Assembly (NCBI GenBank): GCA_016342745.1
Contig: JAEINT010000014.1
Span: 1-64,000, forward strand
Direction of reading: 5' to 3'
DNA from: Labilibaculum sp.
Lineage (GTDB): Bacteria; Bacteroidota; Bacteroidia; Bacteroidales; Marinifilaceae
DNA: 64,000 nucleotides
Part shown: piece after piece, positions 40,413 through 49,387 of the stretch
Position numbering within the stretch: position 1 is the first letter of the stretch
How the letters are laid out: each line of letters begins with the position of its first letter
Translations under genes and position numbers: made by a program
The notes under the pieces: model-generated
What the model saw: only the letters and a program-made list of their open reading frames with translations
What the model was told of the DNA's origin: nothing
The model's database searches: none

Positions 40413-41834
40413 ATGAAAAAATATTTAAGATTATTCAGCTTTATAACTATACTAACAGTTGGTATGGTGTCTTGTTCTGAAGATTTTGTTCACCTAGAGC
40501 CTAATGACCAACTTTCCAATGCAACAGTTTTTGGAAATAAGAAAGGAATTACCGGAGCTGTGAATGGTGCAATGGCTCAGCTTATTGATAATGGAGGTTG
40601 GTATCGTTATGCATTAACCTTGCAAGGAGATGCTCTTGGTGGTAATTTAAAGACAGCGGCAAATGCAGGAACCAGCAGATGGCAATCAGAACTTGTGTAC
40701 AATTATACACCTTCAAGTTCTAACTTAAGCTTGTGGTCAAATGCTTATTCTGCTTGTGCAGTAATTAATCAAATTATTGCGAAAGTAGAGGGAGTGGGGG
40801 ATATGACTGACGAAGAGAAAAAACAAGTAAAAGGACAGGCTTTGTTTTTAAGAGCATTGGCTCATTTTGATTTGTGTAAAGTATTCGCTCAACCATATTC
40901 TCTTAACGATAGTGATATTGCCAAAGGTGCCAATGGAGATGGTGGACATCTGGGCGTTCTCATTAGTGCAGATGAATTTTTGGAAGATAAACCAGCAAGG
41001 TCTACACTAAAGGAGTGTTATACTCAAATTATTAATGATTTACTTGAAGCTGAAAAATTATTGTCTGACGAGTTTGAGGTATTTCTGCCAACCAAACTTG
41101 CAACGGAGGCCTTGCTGTCAAGAGTTTATCTTTACAAGAATGATTTTGCAAACTCGTTAACTTATAGTAATAAGGTAATTGGTAACTCGGCTAATAGAGT
41201 ATTACTTGATGCAGCCAGTTACATTCCATCATGGGTTGAAGATTATTCATCAGAGTCGATATTAACAGCGCATGTATATAAAACGCATCCTAATTTCCCA
41301 GGTAACGGCGAAACTCTTTTTGACTTGTTGGAAGAAAACGGAACATATGGTGATTTAAGTATTACGAATGACCTGTATTCTTTAATTGGGGATGATGATG
41401 TTAGAAAAGGATTGTATTACCTTGATAGCAGAGATGCAGAGGTAATTCGCACTTCAAAATACCCTTCCGAAGAAAGTAATGTTCCCATACTACGTTTGTC
41501 AGAAATTTATTTGAATAAAGCTGAAGCTGAATATCATTCAAATCAAACTGCAGCATTAACGACATTAAATACTTTTAGGGCAAAACGAGGACTTTCTGAA
41601 CTATCATTATCAGGAGTTGATTTGCTAAATGCCATTTATGCAGAGAGGCGTATTGAGCTTTGCGGAGAAGGACATGCAATATTTGATTTGGTAAGAACGC
41701 AAAGAGATCTTGTAAGAGTTGATTTTGTTGATCATGCTAACAAAGATATCTCATATCCAAGCAAATTATTTGTACTTCCAATTCCGGAAGAAGAGTTAAA
41801 TGGTAATCCAAATTGTGAACAAAATCCTTTTTAA
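40413..41834 (+). CDS. SusD/RagB-family nutrient-binding lipoprotein (locus 2)
   Basis: A 473-residue lipoprotein with signal peptide and lipobox (GMVSC, Cys21). SusD features are QALFLRALAHFDLCKVF, RVYLYKNDFANSL and the C-terminal AIYAERRIELCGEGHAIFDLVRT, ending with LFVLPIPEEELNGNPNCEQN. It is shorter than most glycan-binding SusD proteins and belongs to the RagB-like part of the family by general appearance. It acts as lid and binding subunit of the SusC transporter. The next gene follows after 12 bases, so the operon continues. Confidence 0.94.
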   Translation: MKKYLRLFSFITILTVGMVSCSEDFVHLEPNDQLSNATVFGNKKGITGAVNGAMAQLIDNGGWYRYALTLQGDALGGNLKTAANAGTSRWQSELVYNYTPSSSNLSLWSNAYSACAVINQIIAKVEGVGDMTDEEKKQVKGQALFLRALAHFDLCKVFAQPYSLNDSDIAKGANGDGGHLGVLISADEFLEDKPARSTLKECYTQIINDLLEAEKLLSDEFEVFLPTKLATEALLSRVYLYKNDFANSLTYSNKVIGNSANRVLLDAASYIPSWVEDYSSESILTAHVYKTHPNFPGNGETLFDLLEENGTYGDLSITNDLYSLIGDDDVRKGLYYLDSRDAEVIRTSKYPSEESNVPILRLSEIYLNKAEAEYHSNQTAALTTLNTFRAKRGLSELSLSGVDLLNAIYAERRIELCGEGHAIFDLVRTQRDLVRVDFVDHANKDISYPSKLFVLPIPEEELNGNPNCEQNPF

Positions 41835-41846
41835 AACGATATCGAA

Positions 41847-42743
41847 ATGAAAAGAATATTATCAATAATCATCATGTCTATGGTACTTTTTGTAGGATGT
41901 GATGACGACAAAATTATTTATGATGGACCATGGTTTGCGAGTTTTGAATTTTCAGAATATCAAATGTCTATTGATGGCGAAGTTCGCATTCCAATTAATT
42001 TAAATACTAAACCCATTGATAAATCTGTTACTGTTAGTTTAAACTTAACAAGTGATCTAGCAGCTGGAGAAGACTTTACGGGAGATAATCTTGAAACTGT
42101 GGTTTTTGAGCCAGGTCAATACTCTGATACAATCGTTATTAGAGGAAATGACACTTATTTTGTAGGAACGAAATCAATAGAAATTAAGATAACGGATATT
42201 TCAGATCCTGATTTTTCAGTTGATATAGTAGATAATAACAATATTAAAGTTAAAGTAACGCCTAGCTTCTTAATAGAATCTTTCCAAGGATCATATACTT
42301 GTGATGCTAATAATTCATGGGTTTCTTCTGTTGATCTCGTTGAAGGACAAGGTGCGGTATTTAATATGTGGTTTTCTGATATGCTTAATGGAGAGAACTC
42401 TGTTCATATTGAAAGAGAAGGAAGACCATTTGTTGGTCAGGAAGTAGATGGCATACTCCAAATTACAATGTTGGAAGAAGGTGATGAAATAGGGCCAGAT
42501 TCGCAAATCCTACGTGATTATGGATGGGAAAGTAATTGGAGACGAATTTCTACACTTTGTAGTCCAACAAAATATACTGTTTGGAATGGAAAAACTGGTT
42601 ATGTAGGCTTAGAATTAAGCGTTGGTGGTAAGGCAGTTTATGCATGGGTGAAAATGTCTGTTCGTGAAGATGGGCTTAGTGCAAGTGTTATTGAATGGGC
42701 TTATGAGGTGAATGGAAAACCGATTAAAGCAGGTCAAAAGTAA
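41847..42743 (+). CDS. Calx-beta/DUF4843-like surface lipoprotein
   Basis: A 298-residue lipoprotein (lipobox LFVGC, Cys19). Residues ~40-135 read like the Calx-beta-type domain found after SusD genes (AAGEDFTG..., VFEPGQYSDTIVI, SIEIKITDISD). The C-terminal ~150 residues are a beta-rich region with WAYEVNGKPIKAGQ that I cannot assign. By position and lipoprotein signal it is likely an accessory surface-binding protein of SusCD locus 2. It lies 12 bases after susD and 90 bases before the protease gene. Ligand unknown. Confidence 0.7.
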   Translation: MKRILSIIIMSMVLFVGCDDDKIIYDGPWFASFEFSEYQMSIDGEVRIPINLNTKPIDKSVTVSLNLTSDLAAGEDFTGDNLETVVFEPGQYSDTIVIRGNDTYFVGTKSIEIKITDISDPDFSVDIVDNNNIKVKVTPSFLIESFQGSYTCDANNSWVSSVDLVEGQGAVFNMWFSDMLNGENSVHIEREGRPFVGQEVDGILQITMLEEGDEIGPDSQILRDYGWESNWRRISTLCSPTKYTVWNGKTGYVGLELSVGGKAVYAWVKMSVREDGLSASVIEWAYEVNGKPIKAGQK

Positions 42744-42833
42744 AATAACAAAAAAGAAGGTGTTCAAAAGTATTTTGGCACCTTCTAAACTTACTAATTG
42801 AAATTTATTAATGAACCGCAAAGGTATAGTTGT

Positions 42834-44000
42834 ATGAAATTATGCATTCTTTTTTTCTTCGTATTTCTGAGTTATTGTTGTAATGGGCAAGATATAGAAG
42901 CTTGCAAAATATGCAGTAGTAATGAAATACATATAGTCGAAAATATTAATTCCAGATTAAAATCAGTTGAGGTAGATAAAATATACCGCATCCCAGTTGT
43001 TTTTCATGTGTTTGATCCATACGATCCACAATCAAAACTAAGTGTTGAAAGGGCTCAAAAGGCAATTGATTTATTAAACGGAAATTTTAACGGTAATAGT
43101 CGAAATGTTGATGATGTTCAAGATGTATTTAAAAATATTATAGCAAATGTAGGTTTTGAATTTGTGTTAGCTAAGAAAGATCCGTTTGGTAATTCTATTG
43201 ATGGAATTACGTATACAAAGGCGGATTATAAAGGAGATAATCCTGGCGCAAATGTAACAATGAAAAATTTAATGAATTGGAATACAGGAGCTGATATTGG
43301 CGGAACTCAAAGATATTTACAAATTTGGGTAAGCTATAATGTGAATAGTGATGATTCAGGCTCTGGTTGGTGTTACTTGCCTTCATATGATGAGGGGGGG
43401 AAATGGGCTGGTCCAGTCTACAATTACAAGTTTCTTGGAGATGGAGCATCTTCGAATGATGATATTTTGACTCATGAAATCGGGCATTATTTTGGATTGG
43501 GTCATGTATTTGGTAATAGTTATGATTCTTGCGGTGATGATGGAATTGATGATACACCCATTACTAGATGTTTCTCTTGGGAATGTAGAATTGGGGATTT
43601 GTGTAATGATGGAGATGTAAATGTTGAGAATTACATGGATTATTCTGGTTGTTCTTCGATGTTTACAGATGGACAAAAGGAGCTAATGCTTTATTGGATA
43701 AATGATCCCGCTCGTAGTAATTTGTGGTCTGATGAAAATCTTAGGTTTACGGGTGTTGAGGATGTTATCACTAATATAGAGGAAGTGTTCGAAGATCAAA
43801 TCGTTATATACCCGAATCCTTCGGATGGTGAAATTAATATAGTTGGAGCAGAAAAATTTACTTTAAAGATGTACAGTTTAGCTGGGAAGTTGGTTTATCA
43901 GACTAATAAGGCGAATTTTTCATATAATAAATCTGGAATTTATATAATTGTAATAGAAAGTAATGGTTTTCAAACAACAACTAAAGTGATTATTAATTAG
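42834..44000 (+). CDS. M43-type zinc metalloprotease with T9SS sorting tail
   Basis: A 388-residue secreted protease. The signal peptide covers ~1-20 (CCNGQ). The catalytic motif HEIGHYFGLGH (214-224) gives the three zinc ligands His214, His218, His224 and the base Glu215, the pappalysin/M43 pattern, followed by a conserved NYMDYSGCSSMFTDGQ Met-turn. The C-terminal ~75 residues (YPNPSDGEINI, then KMYSLAGKLVY and a final KVIIN) form a type A type-IX-secretion sorting domain, so it is exported through the outer membrane and probably surface-attached. ATG 42834 is preferred over an upstream TTG. As the last gene of locus 2 it may cut a protein whose peptides SusCD imports. Confidence 0.9.
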   Translation: MKLCILFFFVFLSYCCNGQDIEACKICSSNEIHIVENINSRLKSVEVDKIYRIPVVFHVFDPYDPQSKLSVERAQKAIDLLNGNFNGNSRNVDDVQDVFKNIIANVGFEFVLAKKDPFGNSIDGITYTKADYKGDNPGANVTMKNLMNWNTGADIGGTQRYLQIWVSYNVNSDDSGSGWCYLPSYDEGGKWAGPVYNYKFLGDGASSNDDILTHEIGHYFGLGHVFGNSYDSCGDDGIDDTPITRCFSWECRIGDLCNDGDVNVENYMDYSGCSSMFTDGQKELMLYWINDPARSNLWSDENLRFTGVEDVITNIEEVFEDQIVIYPNPSDGEINIVGAEKFTLKMYSLAGKLVYQTNKANFSYNKSGIYIIVIESNGFQTTTKVIIN

Positions 44001-44188
44001 AAACTGTTGAAAAGTTAACGTTATAGATATTAAAATGCTTTTATAAGCAAAGTATTATAAAGACTTATTTGACAGGTAATCATATAAAATACTTTTTTTC
44101 AATTTTAGTTGGTGGAGTTATTTTTTGCAATAGTAAAAATAGCTTAATCTTGATGTGACATTAACGATGTCAAATTTAACTATTGATT

Positions 44189-44220
44189 AATGCCGTTTCA
44201 ATTTTTTTTGAAACGGCATT
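44189..44220 (+). terminator. terminator downstream of SusCD locus 2
   Basis: A perfect 13-bp stem (AATGCCGTTTCAA with TTGAAACGGCATT) around a six-T loop, then TCTTA. It lies 188 bases beyond the protease stop in a 336-base gap. No other gene is seen in the gap. Confidence 0.8.
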
Positions 44221-44262
44221 TCTTATAAGCCTTTCAAACGAAATTAATAATTCTTAATTCAT

Positions 44263-44280
44263 TCCCCATAGCTATCGGGA
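44263..44280. repeat. near-perfect palindrome around ATAGCTAT
   Basis: TCCC-c-ATAGCTAT-c-GGGA is an 18-bp inverted repeat with a single mismatched pair, in the gap between locus 2 and the RidA gene. It resembles the CCCGATAGCTATCGGG palindrome that I believe recurs between genes in marine Bacteroidota; only one copy is seen in this window. Confidence 0.45.
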
Positions 44281-44336
44281 TCATTATGCAAATTACTTAT
44301 CTTCGTCCAACAAAATAACTTAAACACATAGTAAAA

Positions 44337-44687
44337 ATGACAATCAAAAGAATAGATTCAACTCTACGAATGAGCCGTATTGTTGAGCATGAAAATACCA
44401 TTTATCTATGCGGACAAACAGCAAAAGATGCGAATGCTGATATTAAGCTGCAAACTGTAACCACACTTAAAAAAGTAGAAGAGTTATTAGAAAAAGCAGG
44501 TTCAGATAAGAAGCATATTCTTTCTGTTACGATTTATGTTCGAGATATGAAAGATTTTGCTGCTATGAATGAAGTATGGGATGCCTGGGTTGTTGAGGGA
44601 TTTCAGCCAGCTCGCGCTTGCGTTGAAGCTCGTATGGCTCGACCAGAATTACTAGTTGAAATGTCGGTTGTTGCTGCCAAAAAGTAA
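44337..44687 (+). CDS. RidA/YjgF-family protein
   Basis: A 116-residue RidA-like protein, probably a cytoplasmic trimer. The family signature [25 protein letters not shown] carries the Arg that binds the carboxylate of enamine/imine intermediates. It shows [11 protein letters not shown] and the N-terminal [11 protein letters not shown]-type segment. RidA hydrolyses reactive 2-aminoacrylate formed by PLP enzymes; other subgroups act on different imines, and this one may belong to a non-archetypal subgroup. It is monocistronic, with a terminator 26 bases downstream. Confidence 0.88.
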   Translation: MTIKRIDSTLRMSRIVEHENTIYLCGQTAKDANADIKLQTVTTLKKVEELLEKAGSDKKHILSVTIYVRDMKDFAAMNEVWDAWVVEGFQPARACVEARMARPELLVEMSVVAAKK

Positions 44688-44712
44688 GGAGTAACAGTAA
44701 AGTATAAAGTTA

Positions 44713-44750
44713 AATCCGAAATGTATTTTAGATGCATTTCGGATTTTTTT
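44713..44750 (+). terminator. terminator of the RidA gene
   Basis: AATCCGAAATG (44713-44723) pairs with CATTTCGGATT (44735-44745), followed by T residues to 44750. It starts 26 bases after the stop. Confidence 0.9.
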
Positions 44751-44928
44751 GTATCTATTTCATCTATCAACCTATAAAACTTTTTTATGAAAACGGTTGT
44801 GTTTATTCATGAGCTAGGATAATAAAGAAATAATTCTTTAATTTGTAAAAGATAAAAGAGTCTTAAATCCGAATAGGAAGACTTAAGATAATTTTAAGTA
44901 AACTTTTCAAGTAAAAAAAAGAATTAGT

Positions 44929-46257
44929 ATGGATACGATTAAGCACATTCCTGAAAATGGAAAAACCCGAGTAGTGATTATTGGCGGTGGTTTTGCAGGA
45001 TTAAAGCTTGCTCGACAATTGGCAAATACGAAATATCAAGTCGTATTAATTGATCGAAATAATTTTCATCAATTTCAACCTCTGTTTTATCAAGTTGCAA
45101 CTTCTGGATTGGAACCAAGCTCTATAGCTTTTCCGCTGAGAAAAATATTTCAGAAAAGACAAAATGTACATTTCCGAATGGCAGATTTGTTAGAGGTTGA
45201 TTCAAACAAACAGGAGATTTATACCAGTTTGGGTAGTTTAGAATACGACCATTTGGTGTTGGCTACAGGTGTTGATACCAACTATTTTGGCAATAAGAAT
45301 ATTGAAGAGTTTGCCATTCCAATGAAATCTGTTTCAGAGGCCATATTCCTTCGAAATTCAATTCTGCGTAACTACGAGAAAGCTTTGAATGAATCGGATC
45401 CTGAAAAAGCGGCTAACTATATGAATATTGTTCTGGTAGGTGGTGGACCTACAGGAGTTGAGTTGGCGGGTGCCTTAGCAGAAATGAAATCTAATATTTT
45501 ACCAAAGGATTATCCGGAGTTAGATTTTTCTTTGATGAATGTGTATTTGTTTGAAGCTTCGAATCGTTTGTTGAGTGGAATGTCGGAAAATGCATCAGCG
45601 AAAGCAAAAACTTATTTGCAAAAATTAGGTGTAATTGTAAAGACAGAGGCAATGGTTGCCGACTATGATGGATTAAAAATTAGTTTGGCAAACGGCGAGG
45701 AGTTCAATTCATATGCGTTGGTTTGGGCGGCCGGTGTAGTTGCGAATCCAATAAAGGGAATATCGGAAATTGCCGCAACAAGAGGAGGGCGAATTCGTGT
45801 TGATCTCTATAATAAGGTAAAAGGATTAAATAATGTATATGCAATTGGCGATATTGCTTTTCAGCAAGAGGGCGATTTTCAGAATGGGCATCCGCAAGTT
45901 GCGCAGGTAGGCTTGCAGCAGGCTGCTAATTTGGGAAAGAATCTAAAGAGAATTCTGTTAACTAAGGATATGGTTCCTTTTCATTATAGTGATCGAGGAT
46001 CTTTGGCAACAATTGGTAAGAATTTAGCTGTGGCTGATTTACCAGGGATAAAATTGCAAGGGTTTATTGCATGGGTGTTATGGTTGTTTGTGCATTTAAT
46101 GGCAATTGTTGGTGTGAAGAATAGATTTTTCATTTTGGTTAATTGGATCTGGAATTATTGGACATCGGATCAATCTTTGCGGGTTTTAATTCGACCTAAG
46201 AAGAGGAGTTTCACCGATAGGGCAAGTAAAAAGAAACATCAAGTTGAAATAAATTAG
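44929..46257 (+). CDS. ndh: type II NADH dehydrogenase (NDH-2)
   Basis: A 442-residue two-Rossmann flavoprotein. The FAD site is VVIIGGGFAGLKLA (~14-28), the NADH site VLVGGGPTGVELAG, and a third FAD contact is NVYAIGDIA. The C-terminal ~90 residues contain a hydrophobic helix (GFIAWVLWLFVHLMAIVGV) for peripheral attachment to the inner membrane. It oxidises NADH and reduces quinone without pumping ions. FHQFQPLFYQVAT is the usual NDH-2 active-loop stretch. The gene is monocistronic with a strong terminator. The preceding 240 bases hold only the RidA terminator and AT-rich sequence. Confidence 0.92.
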   Translation: MDTIKHIPENGKTRVVIIGGGFAGLKLARQLANTKYQVVLIDRNNFHQFQPLFYQVATSGLEPSSIAFPLRKIFQKRQNVHFRMADLLEVDSNKQEIYTSLGSLEYDHLVLATGVDTNYFGNKNIEEFAIPMKSVSEAIFLRNSILRNYEKALNESDPEKAANYMNIVLVGGGPTGVELAGALAEMKSNILPKDYPELDFSLMNVYLFEASNRLLSGMSENASAKAKTYLQKLGVIVKTEAMVADYDGLKISLANGEEFNSYALVWAAGVVANPIKGISEIAATRGGRIRVDLYNKVKGLNNVYAIGDIAFQQEGDFQNGHPQVAQVGLQQAANLGKNLKRILLTKDMVPFHYSDRGSLATIGKNLAVADLPGIKLQGFIAWVLWLFVHLMAIVGVKNRFFILVNWIWNYWTSDQSLRVLIRPKKRSFTDRASKKKHQVEIN

Positions 46258-46263
46258 AATTTT

Positions 46264-46298
46264 AAAAGCACCGATTTCATTGAGATCGGTGCTTTTTT
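46264..46298 (+). terminator. terminator of ndh
   Basis: AAAAGCACCGAT (46264-46275) pairs with ATCGGTGCTTTT (46285-46296), followed by two more T, seven bases after the ndh stop. Confidence 0.92.
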
Positions 46299-46472
46299 AA
46301 TTTTTGGCACAGGCTTTGCTTCTAATCAGTCAAAGTATACCGGTACTTGATTTTAAGGATTCATCCCTACCATAGGATGACATTAGTAATAGCCATATTG
46401 AGAATGTTGCAGATAGCTGTAGTCTCTCCTAGATTAAAGGTTTATTTGGCTTAACACATTAAAATAAACGCC

Positions 46473-47258
46473 ATGAGAACATCTAAGATATATAAGTTGG
46501 TAGCCAGTATAGTATTGGTTTCGGCAATTGCGGTTTCTACAACAAAAGTAAAAGCACAAAGAAGATCTCAAAAGGACAATAAAGTTCGTTATGAGGAAAG
46601 AAATAAGACAGATCGATTGAGAAAGTATGATAGAAAAGAGAAATACAATCGAAGTAACTATTCAACTCATTCGAATCAAAATAAAGATCGTCTAAGCAAG
46701 AAGCACAAGAAATATGATTCGCACAAGAAACATGATCGCTATGCAAAGACTCATTCGAATCGCCATAATGATCGAAATGTGTATCGTAGCAAAAAGCATA
46801 AATCTTACGGGCATAATTCCCATGGAAATAAGTCGTATGGTCATTCAAGTCATCATTATAGTGGGGATCGATACAGTCATTACAATCACAAAAGGCAAAT
46901 TCGACCTCATTCTAGATACAGGCATTTTTATAATAATCATGGGCACAATTGTTATCACCATGATCGATATGGAAATGTGGTTATCCGATTTGCAAGTGAG
47001 CCTGTAATTATTAATCACCGTCATGGAGACTATTATTATTTAAATGGAGATTATTATAGATTTTATCCTGAGGTAGGATATGTATTAGTTGAAGCACCAA
47101 GTTCAACTTATTTCTCATATGTTCCAGATAATTGTCATCAAGTAAGTCACCGTGGAGGTGTTTATTATACAAATGGAGAGGTTTGTTTTGTGAAGCAGAG
47201 AAAAGGGTTTAGATTGGTGAATGCACCTTCTGGTTTACATCTTTCTTTCCGATTTTAA
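46473..47258 (+). CDS. exported His/Lys/Tyr-rich DUF6515-like protein
   Basis: A 261-residue protein with a signal peptide (~1-28, ending VKAQ). Residues ~30-165 are low-complexity and strongly basic: runs of His, Lys, Arg, Ser, Tyr and Asn (KKHKKYDSHKKHD, HSSHHYSGDRY and similar). The last ~90 residues (VIINHRHGDYYYLNGDYYRFYPEVGYVLVEAP, then a second YYTNGEVCF half) match the repeated Tyr-rich DUF6515 pattern. Function is unknown; the His-rich part could bind metal or act as a cell-surface or heat/stress coat, but nothing here proves that. Its gene is isolated by terminators on both sides. Confidence 0.72.
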   Translation: MRTSKIYKLVASIVLVSAIAVSTTKVKAQRRSQKDNKVRYEERNKTDRLRKYDRKEKYNRSNYSTHSNQNKDRLSKKHKKYDSHKKHDRYAKTHSNRHNDRNVYRSKKHKSYGHNSHGNKSYGHSSHHYSGDRYSHYNHKRQIRPHSRYRHFYNNHGHNCYHHDRYGNVVIRFASEPVIINHRHGDYYYLNGDYYRFYPEVGYVLVEAPSSTYFSYVPDNCHQVSHRGGVYYTNGEVCFVKQRKGFRLVNAPSGLHLSFRF

Positions 47259-47774
47259 TAAAATTGCATGCGATTTAACAGTATGTAAAATGACATGACT
47301 TTAAAAAAGTAAAAATAAGGGGGTGTAGTTGCGCAAAAGTCATAAAATGACTTCAGAAAATTGCAAAACTACACCCTTTCCTTGTGAAAAATGACGTTTT
47401 AGGCCTTGGGTGGTTGAAAATGGGGTGTTTTTAAATTAAGTATTTTATTGTGGGTTTTGTACTGGGTTTAATATGGGACTTGTTCTAATAAAAAATGAGC
47501 TTATTTTCTGGCAGTATATCCTTTTGAGGGGGTGTTCTGAAAAAAAGACTTTTTTAGCTTCGAAAACGTTTACGTAAATCTGTTGTAGAACAGTTTTTTT
47601 AGAGCTGGTAAAAATGTCTTTTTAGCTCTGTATCTGTTGATTTTATTGGTTTTATTTGTGTTTGTAGTGAGTGCTTTTGTTTTTCTTATTCTGTTTGGAA
47701 AATCAATCGAAACTAGGCTATTTTATCCTACAAGAGCTTATTAAAACAACAACACACAATTTAAAACAGACATA
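47259..47774. other. 516-base gap with a compound inverted repeat
   Basis: No coding gene is supported. GGGTGTAGTTGC at 47321-47332 pairs with GCAAAACTACACCC at 47363-47376 (two bulged A), enclosing the smaller hairpin AAGTCAT/ATGACTT (47337-47353). AGAGCT/AGCTCT around 47600-47627 is a weaker pair. The glnA leader is therefore long (up to ~400 bases) and could hold a structured RNA or simply the terminator of the DUF6515 gene. No TAnnTTTG box is obvious. Confidence 0.5.
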
Positions 47775-49283
47775 ATGATGACAAGGGATGAGTATTTAAT
47801 GGATCCAAACAAATTGGTTCAGTTCCTTCAGAAGCCAAGTAGTGAGTTTACAAAGAAGGATTTGATTAGGTATATCGCAGAAAATGGAATTAAGATGATT
47901 AATTTTCGTTACGTTGCAGAAGATGGGAAATTAAAAACCTTGAATTTTATTATTACAGGTAGAGATCATTTAGATAGTATCTTATCTTCAGGTGAGCGTG
48001 TAGATGGATCTAGTCTGTTTTCTTATATAGGTGCTGGATCTAGTGACCTTTATGTAATTCCTAGATTTAAAACAGCATTTGTTAATCCTTTCTCTGAGGT
48101 TCCTACTTTGGACATTCTATGTTCCTTTTATAATGCAGAAGGAAAGCCTTTAGAGAGTGCTCCTGAGTATATTTTGAAAAAAGCGCATGATTGCTTTAAA
48201 GAAAAAACAGGCCTTACTTTTAAGGCAATGGGAGAATTAGAGTATTATATTAAGAGTGCAAATCACACATTATATCCAGATATCGATCAGAAAGGGTACC
48301 ATAGTTCACAGCCATTTACCAAGTGGGAAAACTTAAGACGTGAAGCAATGGTATTAATTGCTCAATGTGGTGGTAAAATTAAATATGGACACTCTGAGGT
48401 TGGAAATTTTTCAACTGGTGATGATGGTTACGAGCAGCATGAGATTGAATTCTTGCCAGTAGAGGCAGAAGACGCAGTTGATCAGTTAATTATTGGAAAG
48501 TGGATCGTGAGAATGTTGGCAGCTAGAGAGAATGCTTTGGTGAGCTGGGCTCCAAAAATCACTGTGGGTAAGGCTGGTAGTGGCTTGCACATTCATATGT
48601 TAGTAGAAAAAGATGGAAAAAATATTTGCATCGAAAATGGTAAGTTAGGAGATACTGCAAAGAAAATGATTGCTGGTATTATGGATCTTTCTGGTGCTTT
48701 AACGGCTTTCGGGAATACCATTCCAACTTCATATTTACGTTTGGTTCCTCACCAGGAAGCACCTACTTATGTGTGTTGGGGTGATCGTAACCGTTCTGTG
48801 TTGGTGCGTGTGCCACTAGGTTGGGTTGGCGCTTCTGACATGATCAAGAGTGTAAATCCATGCGAGCCTGCTGATCCTAGAGATTTCTCGAGCAAGCAGA
48901 CATTCGAATTTAGAGTGCCAGATGGTTCGGCTGATATTTATTCTTTAATGGCTGGATTAATTGTTGCAGGACAGCACGGTTTAGAGATGGATAACTCATT
49001 GCAGATGGCTGAAGATTTGTATGCTGATGTTGATATTTTTGCACCGGACTACAAAGAAAAATTAGATGCCTTAAAGCAATTGCCAACTTGTTGTTGGGAG
49101 AGTGCAGATTGTTTATTAGAAAAAAGAGAAGTTTTTGAACGCAATGGAGTATTCCCAAAGGGATCTGTAGATGCCGTTGTTAAAAACTTAAAATTATATG
49201 AAGATAATGGGTTAAATGATCGAATTCTTGGGAATGTAGATAAGATAATGGAGATTGTAGATACTTACATTCATTGTATGTAA
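47775..49283 (+). CDS. glnA: glutamine synthetase (GS I-like)
   Basis: A 502-residue glutamine synthetase. The N-terminal beta-grasp precedes residues ~100, and the catalytic domain has the metal-ligand region MGELEYYIK, SEVGNFSTGDDGYEQHEIEFLP, the ATP/glutamate stretch GSGLHIHM, and VCWGDRNRSVLVRVP. It makes glutamine from glutamate, ammonia and ATP in the cytoplasm. It is shorter than the GS III (GlnN) type of Bacteroides and fits the GS I size class; adenylylation control cannot be judged. Two adjacent ATG codons (MMTR) are alternative starts. A strong terminator lies between it and the convergent amt. Confidence 0.9.
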   Translation: MMTRDEYLMDPNKLVQFLQKPSSEFTKKDLIRYIAENGIKMINFRYVAEDGKLKTLNFIITGRDHLDSILSSGERVDGSSLFSYIGAGSSDLYVIPRFKTAFVNPFSEVPTLDILCSFYNAEGKPLESAPEYILKKAHDCFKEKTGLTFKAMGELEYYIKSANHTLYPDIDQKGYHSSQPFTKWENLRREAMVLIAQCGGKIKYGHSEVGNFSTGDDGYEQHEIEFLPVEAEDAVDQLIIGKWIVRMLAARENALVSWAPKITVGKAGSGLHIHMLVEKDGKNICIENGKLGDTAKKMIAGIMDLSGALTAFGNTIPTSYLRLVPHQEAPTYVCWGDRNRSVLVRVPLGWVGASDMIKSVNPCEPADPRDFSSKQTFEFRVPDGSADIYSLMAGLIVAGQHGLEMDNSLQMAEDLYADVDIFAPDYKEKLDALKQLPTCCWESADCLLEKREVFERNGVFPKGSVDAVVKNLKLYEDNGLNDRILGNVDKIMEIVDTYIHCM

Positions 49284-49354
49284 CAATTGTTATTAAGCGC
49301 TGGCAAGGGATGGTTGTCAGTTAATTCTATAAGATTAGATTTTTATATGGGGGT

Positions 49355-49386
49355 GGTCCCGCAACGAGAGTTGCGGGACCTTTTTT
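49355..49386 (+). terminator. glnA terminator
   Basis: A perfect 11-bp GC-rich stem (GGTCCCGCAAC with GTTGCGGGACC, loop GAGA) followed by TTTTTT, 71 bases after the glnA stop and ending just before the amt stop on the other strand. Confidence 0.95.
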
Positions 49387-49387
49387 G

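Noticed and set aside
43207-43557. His-rich open frame on the minus strand inside the M43 protease gene
   Set aside because: The opposite strand encodes an intact metalloprotease with its zinc motif; no signal or family in the antisense frame.
46537-46848. Open frame on the minus strand opposite the His-rich DUF6515 gene
   Set aside because: Its Asp/Tyr/His-rich reading is a by-product of the low-complexity codons of the real gene.
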